A stretch of DNA of 36,995 nt from an uncultured Eubacteriales bacterium (GTDB taxonomy: Bacteria; Bacillota; Clostridia; Oscillospirales; CAG-382). The DNA lies in NCBI GenBank assembly GCA_934446095.1, contig CAKSDR010000013.1, forward strand, positions 1 to 36,995, given 5' to 3'. Made by a program: the position numbers and the translations under genes. Below are positions 31,226 through 36,995 of the stretch, piece by piece (the stretch's first letter is position 1; each line of letters opens with the position of its first letter). The notes beneath the pieces are model-generated. The model did not search any database. It was given only the letters and a program-made list of their open reading frames with translations, and was not told where the DNA came from.

Positions 31226-32410
31226 ATGGAAAAAAGATTTGTATATGCAGATAATGCGGCGACCACAAAGATATATCCTGAGGTTTTAAATGAAATGATG
31301 CCGTATCTGACGGAAATTTACGGAAATCCGTCGAGCCTTCATTCAAAAGGACAGGAAGCAAAAGAGGCTCTTGTTGCGGCAAGGGAAAAAATTGCTAAAG
31401 TTATAAATTGCAATTCAAGCGAGATATTTTTTACAAGTTGCGGTTCTGAATCCGATAACTGGGCAATAAAAGGCGCTTCTTGTATGTACGCAAAGGTGCA
31501 TAAGATAGAAAAGCCTCATATAATTACAACAAAAATTGAACACCATGCGGTTTTGCATACATGCGAAAGCCTTGAAAAAGACGGATATGAAGTGACATAT
31601 CTCAGTGTCGATAAGAATGGTTTTGTTGACCCGCAGGATGTTAAAAAGGCAATAAAAGATGAAACATGCCTTGTTGCAATAATGTATGCAAACAATGAAA
31701 TAGGAACAATAGAACCTATTAAAGAAATAGCAAAGGTTGTAAAAGAAAACGGCAGAAATATTCCCTTTTTCACCGATGCTGTTCAGGCTGTAGGAAATAT
31801 AAACGTGGATGTAAAAGACCTCGGAGTTGACATGCTCTCATTTTCCGGACATAAAATCCATGCTCCGAAAGGCTGCGGATGCCTTTATGTTAAAAAGGGC
31901 GTAAGAGTTAAAAATCTTATTGAAGGCGGCGGACAGGAGAGAGGTAAACGCGGGGGCACAGAAGGGCTTGCAAATATAGTTGCGATGGCAAAAGCGGCTG
32001 AGATTGCAAAAGAAAAATTGGAGTCGGGATTCAATAAAGATTTGATGCGGAAAAGAGATCGGCTTATAGCAGGAATAGAGGAAATTCCCGAGTGCTATCT
32101 TACAGGGGACAGAAATAAAAGACTTCCCGGAAATGTAAGTTTCGTGTTCAAATATATAGAAGGCGAGTCACTGCTCTTGTTGCTTAATGCTGCGGGAATA
32201 TGCGCATCAACAGGTTCTGCATGTTCTTCGGCATCTCTTGAGCCGTCACATGTTTTGACATCACTTGGTCTTCCGATAGAAATATGCCACGGTTCATTAA
32301 GACTTACAATAAGTTATGAAACGACAGATGAGGATATCGAATATATAATAGAAAACACAAAGAAAGCAGTCGACAGGCTCCGCCAGATGTCACCGCTTTA
32401 CAATGGATAA
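31226..32410 (+). CDS. iscS: Cysteine desulfurase (IscS/NifS family)
   Basis: This 394-residue protein is a PLP enzyme that takes sulfur from cysteine for iron-sulfur clusters and thiolation. YADNAATTKIYPEV opens the protein. EHHAVLHTCE contains the PLP-stacking His. The Schiff base lysine is K210 in SFSGHKIHAPKG. The persulfide cysteine is C333 in STGSACSSAS, in the short-loop position of group I enzymes. AAGGAAG precedes the ATG. It lies 27 bp after acpP and 26 bp before an iscU-type scaffold gene. No IscR-type regulator gene is adjacent, unlike many Bacillota iscRSU clusters. Confidence 0.95.
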   Translation: MEKRFVYADNAATTKIYPEVLNEMMPYLTEIYGNPSSLHSKGQEAKEALVAAREKIAKVINCNSSEIFFTSCGSESDNWAIKGASCMYAKVHKIEKPHIITTKIEHHAVLHTCESLEKDGYEVTYLSVDKNGFVDPQDVKKAIKDETCLVAIMYANNEIGTIEPIKEIAKVVKENGRNIPFFTDAVQAVGNINVDVKDLGVDMLSFSGHKIHAPKGCGCLYVKKGVRVKNLIEGGGQERGKRGGTEGLANIVAMAKAAEIAKEKLESGFNKDLMRKRDRLIAGIEEIPECYLTGDRNKRLPGNVSFVFKYIEGESLLLLLNAAGICASTGSACSSASLEPSHVLTSLGLPIEICHGSLRLTISYETTDEDIEYIIENTKKAVDRLRQMSPLYNG

Positions 32411-32436
32411 GCAAAGTCTTTTGAAGGAGGGATAAA

Positions 32437-32910
32437 ATGCTTTACAGTGAAAAAGTTATGGATCATTTCATGAATCCGAGAAACGTCGGAGAAATACCCG
32501 ATGCAAATGCCGTGGGTGAGGTAGGTAATCCTACATGCGGCGATATTATGAAAATATTTATGAAAATAGAAAATAATGTGATAACAGATATTAAGTTTAA
32601 AACTTTTGGCTGCGGAGCTGCAGTTGCGACATCGTCAATGGCAACAGAACTTATAAAAGGAAAGACTGTTGACGAAGCTTTGACTCTTACAAATAAAGCC
32701 GTTATAGAAGCGCTTGACGGACTTCCGCCGGTAAAAGTGCATTGTTCGGTGCTTGCGGAAGAAGCTGTAAAGTCGGCGCTTGCCGATTACTTCAGAAGAA
32801 TAGGTAATGAAGAAAAGGCAAAAGAACTTGAAAAGAATTGTGACGGATGCTGTGATTGCTGTTCGCATTCGCATGACCATGATCACGCTCATGAGCATGA
32901 CGCGGACTGA
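32437..32910 (+). CDS. iscU: Iron-sulfur cluster scaffold IscU/NifU-type with Cys/His-rich tail
   Basis: This 157-residue protein is an IscU-type scaffold for building iron-sulfur clusters. The cluster ligands are present: C34 with D36 (NPTCGDIM), C59 (FGCGAAVATSS) and C103 (LPPVKVHCSVLAEEAV). The domain ends near residue 130. An extra tail (residues 135-157) is loaded with metal ligands: C135, C138, C139, C141, C142 and alternating His at 144, 146, 148, 150, 152 and 154. Such a tail is not part of the core IscU fold; it could bind metal, for example as an iron or zinc store. AAGGAGGG precedes the ATG. Confidence 0.93.
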   Translation: MLYSEKVMDHFMNPRNVGEIPDANAVGEVGNPTCGDIMKIFMKIENNVITDIKFKTFGCGAAVATSSMATELIKGKTVDEALTLTNKAVIEALDGLPPVKVHCSVLAEEAVKSALADYFRRIGNEEKAKELEKNCDGCCDCCSHSHDHDHAHEHDAD

Positions 32911-32920
32911 TATATAATAT

Positions 32921-32956
32921 AAAAAAGCCGTAACTTCTAAAGTTACGGCTTTTTTT
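32921..32956. terminator. Bidirectional intrinsic terminator between iscU and the DUF1643 gene
   Basis: A 16-bp stem (32921-32936 with 32940-32955, core GCCGTAACTT/AAGTTACGGC) with A and T runs on the two sides serves both convergent units. Confidence 0.9.
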
Positions 32957-33584
32957 ATGCGGTTTTAACCGGTATTTTTTCAATATATTTGTCAATATTA
33001 AACGGTTCAAGAGGAGAGTCTTTTTTTAAATACAAGGGATGGTGCGGGTGTCCTTTTTTTGAAACAGGACCGCAGCAAACCCATGAGGCAGAATATTTTT
33101 TTCCTATATTCACCATATCATAAACGCAGTCGAAAAGGTAAGCTCTCTTTTCTATAACAGTTCCCCATGCCGCCCAAATGCAGGGGGAAGGCCCCGCATT
33201 TTTAAGTATGTAATCAAACGCTTTCATGTTTTCGGCATGAAGATACTTGTTTTGAAAATGCTCCATATCATCGGGATTTGTTGCTCTCTGAGCATAAACG
33301 TTGAACATTATAAAACTGTCAAATCCGTTGCATAAAGATATCCGCTGCACAGACTTTAAAGTGTTGTCAAGATTGTCGGGTTCTGCGGTCGAAGGGTTTA
33401 TGCCGACACATATAAGAGGTTTTTTTCCTATAGTGCCGAGTATATAACGATATTCACTGTAAAAATTTGGAACATATAACCATTTTGAATAATCGTATTT
33501 GTCCTGAGAGAGCCTTGATTTTTCAAGAGCAGAATAGAAATCAACGAGTTCCAATTCGGAAGTGGTTGTTTTTGGTACATGCAT
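32955..33584 (-). CDS. DUF1643 domain protein
   Basis: This 209-residue protein carries the DUF1643 signature. ICVGINPSTAEPDNLDNTLK lies at about 59-78. FIMFNVYAQRATNPDDM lies at about 91-107. A WAAWG motif is near 137-141, and the C terminus has KKGHPHHPLYL. The family is widespread and of unknown function, sometimes near mobile or DNA-associated genes. AAGGA is upstream of the ATG. The gene is the last of the dnaE-hydrolase-DUF1643 group and ends inside the shared terminator. Confidence 0.88.
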   Translation of the reverse strand: MHVPKTTTSELELVDFYSALEKSRLSQDKYDYSKWLYVPNFYSEYRYILGTIGKKPLICVGINPSTAEPDNLDNTLKSVQRISLCNGFDSFIMFNVYAQRATNPDDMEHFQNKYLHAENMKAFDYILKNAGPSPCIWAAWGTVIEKRAYLFDCVYDMVNIGKKYSASWVCCGPVSKKGHPHHPLYLKKDSPLEPFNIDKYIEKIPVKTA

Positions 33585-33609
33585 AAAATATAAAATCCTT
33601 AAAATTTAA

Positions 33610-34281
33610 TCAGCCTAAAACTTTGTCATATGAAAATGCGTTTTTCTTTTCATTTTCGGCAGAATATTTTTTGTGAGAAAGAAGCCAGTCAAAAACTTCT
33701 TTGTTTCCAAAAGTATCTGACCATGCGTCATGACCGTTTTCGGGATAAATTGTAAGTTTTGCGTTTCCGCCGGCTTTGTTTACGGCGTCTACCATGTTTG
33801 CAGATTCGCTCGGCATAACGCAATCGTCTTTTGCACCATGAAAGGCCCATACCGGAACATGCTCGAGTTGGTAAGCATTCCAGCACACGCCGCCTCCACA
33901 GATGGGAACAATTGCTGCAAAAAGTTCGGGCCATGCCTGCGCTACAGACCACGTGCAGTAACCGCCCATGCTTACACCCATCATATAAAATCTGTCATTG
34001 TCGATAAAAGGCATTTCAAGAACATGCAGGCAAAGGCTGTGAAGATTCGGTCCGAAGTTAAACCAGGTATTCTCATAGCATTGAGGAGCAATTACCACAA
34101 AAGGAAAATCTTCGAATTTTTTGGTTATTTCAAAAAAGGGATGTGATATTAAAACATCTATATCTCTGCCTCTCGTTCCGGATCCATGAAGCATTAAAAG
34201 GCAAGGGTATTTCTTTGTCGGGTCGAAATTTTTAGGCTTTTTAATGACAAATTGTAAATCTGCAAATGTTTGTACTTCCAT
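33610..34281 (-). CDS. Esterase/prolyl oligopeptidase-like alpha/beta hydrolase
   Basis: This 223-residue protein is an alpha/beta hydrolase. CLLMLHGSGTRGRD at 27-40 is the oxyanion loop. The nucleophile elbow is GVSMGG with S104. D152 in HGAKDDCV and H184 in ENGHDAWSD complete the triad. The layout (short N-terminal strand, no lid) resembles the poly-3-hydroxybutyrate depolymerase/feruloyl esterase-like group, but it lacks a signal peptide and is probably cytoplasmic. It starts 2 bp after the dnaE stop, with AGAGG inside the end of dnaE, so they are co-transcribed. The substrate is unknown. Confidence 0.87.
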   Translation of the reverse strand: MEVQTFADLQFVIKKPKNFDPTKKYPCLLMLHGSGTRGRDIDVLISHPFFEITKKFEDFPFVVIAPQCYENTWFNFGPNLHSLCLHVLEMPFIDNDRFYMMGVSMGGYCTWSVAQAWPELFAAIVPICGGGVCWNAYQLEHVPVWAFHGAKDDCVMPSESANMVDAVNKAGGNAKLTIYPENGHDAWSDTFGNKEVFDWLLSHKKYSAENEKKNAFSYDKVLG

Positions 34282-34283
34282 AA

Positions 34284-36995
34284 TTATACCTCTTTTATAT
34301 TTTTTATTTTCACGGCAACATTTTTTTCGCCGAGATATTCTTTCAGAAGACTTGACGCCGTGTCATTTATACGCGTATCAAGTCCTTTCGCATGAATGAG
34401 TTTTCCGGAATCCGTGAAAAAAATATATACCGGATTTTTCCCCGGAAAAATTTCAAGTAAATTTTTTGATTTTTTGAATTCCTCAGAATTCTGCGATGGG
34501 ATTTTCAGATAAAGACATGCTATCTTTTCTGCAGGATCCGGTTTTGGTGAAATTTCGGAAAGTTTTTTATTTGACACAACATTGCCTTTTCTCGGATAAA
34601 TTTTATCCGAGTTTGGCATTACTTGAGTTGCCGAAACAAGAATAAGTTTTGGTTCTTCCGTAGTTTCTTCTCCTACAGTTGTTTCTTTAAGCGAAATTCT
34701 GCCGGTAAGCGCAATTACGGAATCAATTGTTAAAATATTTGAATATTGCTCAAAAATTTTCGGAAAAACAATAACTTCAATGCTGCCATACATATCTTCA
34801 AATTGCAGAAAAGCCATTCTGGCATTGTTTTTTGTGGCTTTGATTTTTTTTGAAGTTATAAGTCCAACTATCGTGAAAAGATTGTCATTCAGTGCCGATT
34901 CGTCTTTTATATAAGCATTTATGTCTTCCGTGGAAATGGCGTTCAGATAGTTTGCGGCGTTTGTGTATTCGCCGAGAGGATGTCCGGAAAAATATATGCC
35001 CGCAATGTCTTTTTCCATAATTAAAAGATCTTTGAAAGGAAGTTCGGGCATGTCCGGATAGTTTATCGAAAGCATACCGCGTCCGGAAGTATCAGAGTCT
35101 TGTGAAAAAAGATTCATCTGACCTTCAAGCTGCTTGTTTTTCTGCTTTGAAAGGGTGTCAAGGGCCGTTTCATAAACTGCAAGCAACTGACTTCTCTTTT
35201 TTCCGATATTGTCAAAGGCGCCGCTTTTTATTAAACTTTCAAGCATTCGCTTGTTTATATCGGAAAGCCTTGTAATAAAATCCTCAAAAGACTGAAATTT
35301 ACCGGAAGATTGACGCTCAAGTATTAATTTGTCGATAAATATTTCACCGACATTTTTGACGGCAAGAAGTCCGAATCTTATACCCTTGTCAGTTACGGTG
35401 AAATTTACAAAACTTTCATTTATATCCGGCGGAAGAACAGGAATCCCCATTTTTTTGCAGTCTTCAATATAAATGTTTATTTTTGAAGAACTTTCAAGAG
35501 AACTGGAAAGGAGGGATGCCATGTATTCTTTTGTAAAGTTTGCCTTGAGATAAGCGGTTCTGTAAGCAACAAAAGCATAGGCCGCGGCATGGGATTTGTT
35601 AAAGGCATATTTTGCAAAATCCGCCATTTCATCATATATTTTCTCGGCGTCGGATTCACGCATGCCGCGGTTTACCGCGCCGTCTATAATATAATTTCCG
35701 GATTCATCCTTTTTTCCATGCACAAATGTTACGCGTTCGCGCTGCATAACTTCGATTTTCTTTTTTGACATTGCGCGCCTTACGATATCTGCCTGCCCGT
35801 ATGAGTACCCGGCAATGTCGCGGAAAATTTGCATAACCTGTTCCTGATACACAATGCACCCGAAAGTTACGCATAGCAGCGGACGGAGTTTTTCATCAAT
35901 GTATTTTATCTTGTCTGGATGCTTCCTGTTTTCAATGTATTTCGGAATACTGTCCATAGGTCCGGGACGGTAAAGAGAGATTGCGGCAGTAATGTCTTCA
36001 ATGGATTTCGGAAGAAGTTTTGTCATGAGATTTCTCATTCCGCCGGATTCAAGTTGAAACAATCCTTGTGTGTTTCCGGATGACAAAAGGCCGAAAGTCT
36101 TTTTGTCGTCAAGAGGAATTGACAATATCGAAAAATCGGGAATGCTTTTTTTAATTTCACGTTCCGCCCTGTCAATAATCGACAGGTATTTAAGCCCGAG
36201 AAAATCTATTTTCAAAAGGCCGAGGTCTGCAATACTGTTCATAGTATATTGCGTGACGACAGTGTCGTGGTTCGAAGATAACGGCACATATTCAGATACG
36301 GGCTTGTCAGTGATTACAATTCCTGCCGCATGCATTGAGGCATGCCGCGGCATTCCCTCAATTGCTTTTGAAATGTTTATAAGTTTTCTTGCTCTCAGAT
36401 CTTCTTTATAAAGTTTTGACAGTTCCGGAGAATTTTCAATCGCCCTGTCAAGCGTTATGTTAAGTTCATTGGGTACAAGTTTTGCGATAACATCAACGTC
36501 AGAATAAGGCATTCCGAGAACACGTCCTACATCTCTTATGGCAGCGCGCGCTGCCATGGTACCGAAAGTTACAATTTGAGATACATGATCGTGCCCGTAT
36601 TTTTCGGAAACATAGTCTATAACTTCCTGTCTTCGTTCGTCAGAAAAATCAATATCAAAATCCGGCATGCTTACTCTTTCCGGATTTAAAAAACGTTCGA
36701 AAAGCAGATTATATTTTATGGAGTCAACGTCTGTAATACCGATACAAAACGCAACAAGACTGCCGGCACCCGAGCCTCTTCCGGGGCCTACCGGAATCCC
36801 GCGGCTTTTTGCGTAACTTACGAAATCCCATACTATAAGGTAATATTCGGCATACCCCATGGAACATATAACGGAAAGTTCATATTCGACTCTTTTTTTA
36901 TATGCGTCTATGTCAAACGGACATGAGTTTGAAACCGAATCACGATGCCTTTTTTCAAGTCCTTCGTACGTAATTTTATATAAGAAGTCCTTGGG
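34284..36995 (-). CDS. dnaE: DNA polymerase III subunit alpha (5' end beyond window)
   Basis: The reading frame is open to the window edge and continues upstream as P-K-D-F-L-Y-K, so about 903 C-terminal residues are present and the PHP domain is missing. VGPGRGSGAGSLVAF and SMPDFDIDFSDERR carry catalytic-site residues of C-family polymerases. Fingers motifs follow (FQLESGGMRNLM, SLYRPGPMDSIPKYI, YQEQVMQI). Helix-hairpin-helix and OB-fold parts (FTIVGLITSKKIKATKNNAR) lie toward the C terminus. This is the DnaE type rather than PolC, which has a fused exonuclease. It leads a minus-strand group with the esterase-like and DUF1643 genes. Confidence 0.96.
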   Translation of the reverse strand, partial: PKDFLYKITYEGLEKRHRDSVSNSCPFDIDAYKKRVEYELSVICSMGYAEYYLIVWDFVSYAKSRGIPVGPGRGSGAGSLVAFCIGITDVDSIKYNLLFERFLNPERVSMPDFDIDFSDERRQEVIDYVSEKYGHDHVSQIVTFGTMAARAAIRDVGRVLGMPYSDVDVIAKLVPNELNITLDRAIENSPELSKLYKEDLRARKLINISKAIEGMPRHASMHAAGIVITDKPVSEYVPLSSNHDTVVTQYTMNSIADLGLLKIDFLGLKYLSIIDRAEREIKKSIPDFSILSIPLDDKKTFGLLSSGNTQGLFQLESGGMRNLMTKLLPKSIEDITAAISLYRPGPMDSIPKYIENRKHPDKIKYIDEKLRPLLCVTFGCIVYQEQVMQIFRDIAGYSYGQADIVRRAMSKKKIEVMQRERVTFVHGKKDESGNYIIDGAVNRGMRESDAEKIYDEMADFAKYAFNKSHAAAYAFVAYRTAYLKANFTKEYMASLLSSSLESSSKINIYIEDCKKMGIPVLPPDINESFVNFTVTDKGIRFGLLAVKNVGEIFIDKLILERQSSGKFQSFEDFITRLSDINKRMLESLIKSGAFDNIGKKRSQLLAVYETALDTLSKQKNKQLEGQMNLFSQDSDTSGRGMLSINYPDMPELPFKDLLIMEKDIAGIYFSGHPLGEYTNAANYLNAISTEDINAYIKDESALNDNLFTIVGLITSKKIKATKNNARMAFLQFEDMYGSIEVIVFPKIFEQYSNILTIDSVIALTGRISLKETTVGEETTEEPKLILVSATQVMPNSDKIYPRKGNVVSNKKLSEISPKPDPAEKIACLYLKIPSQNSEEFKKSKNLLEIFPGKNPVYIFFTDSGKLIHAKGLDTRINDTASSLLKEYLGEKNVAVKIKNIKEV

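Noticed and set aside
33730..34146. A 138-codon plus-strand frame opposite the esterase-like gene
   Set aside because: The minus-strand protein has a full catalytic triad; the opposite frame has no recognisable features.

Overview
The window looks like the chromosome of an uncultured or gut-type Clostridia (Bacillota). The evidence is low G+C DNA, strong AGGAGG-like ribosome binding sites, near-consensus TTGACA/17-bp/TATAAT promoters, RNase J, DnaD-type proteins, clostridial-type S12, S7, EF-G and EF-Tu, a PyrR-type attenuator, RibU, and many small regulator plus membrane-protein modules. No phage, insertion sequence, CRISPR array or replication origin was seen.

Region 1 (1-17.6 kb) is accessory or housekeeping-poor. 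It opens with tRNA-Asn and its terminator, then an orphan Nif11-type RiPP precursor. A minus-strand marR-tauE pair follows, with its own promoter and tandem operator-like repeats. Next come a ProX-type prolyl-tRNA editing protein and a truncated P-loop gene. From 3.2 to 16.0 kb all genes read rightward with almost no intrinsic terminators. This run holds an autoregulated-looking TetR gene, two conserved unknown proteins, PAP2 phosphatase, a membrane-anchored XRE regulator, an SLH-M13 metallopeptidase, a flavin oxidoreductase, RsgA, a TfoX-N protein, acyltransferase 3, two methyltransferases, a CAT-like protein and an alpha/beta hydrolase. A bidirectional terminator ends it. Then comes a divergent module: a small XRE repressor facing a SHOCT/transmembrane protein and a small membrane protein, with tandem 18-bp repeats in the shared promoter region.

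Region 2 (17.6-25.3 kb) starts with a uracil permease on the minus strand. Its leader holds a near-perfect PyrR-binding loop followed by antiterminator and terminator segments, so uracil uptake is probably attenuated by PyrR and UMP. Divergently there is a pyridoxamine kinase gene, then RNase J, a DnaD-domain protein and a YhaN/SbcC-like ATPase with a central membrane hairpin.

Region 3 (25.3-32.9 kb) is core: rpsL-rpsG-fusA, then tuf with its own promoter, an unusual hairpin-rich leader with a terminator in front of ribU, and a probable acpP-iscS-iscU operon. The IscU protein carries an unusual Cys/His-rich tail.

Region 4 (32.9-37.0 kb, minus strand) is dnaE (5' end outside the window), an esterase-like hydrolase and a DUF1643 protein, closely spaced and ending at a terminator shared with iscU.

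No complete unknown multi-gene system stands out. The most interesting items are the orphan Nif11 precursor, the PyrR-like attenuator, the ribU leader, the YhaN-like ATPase without an evident nuclease partner, and the acpP-iscS-iscU arrangement with the metal-binding tail.
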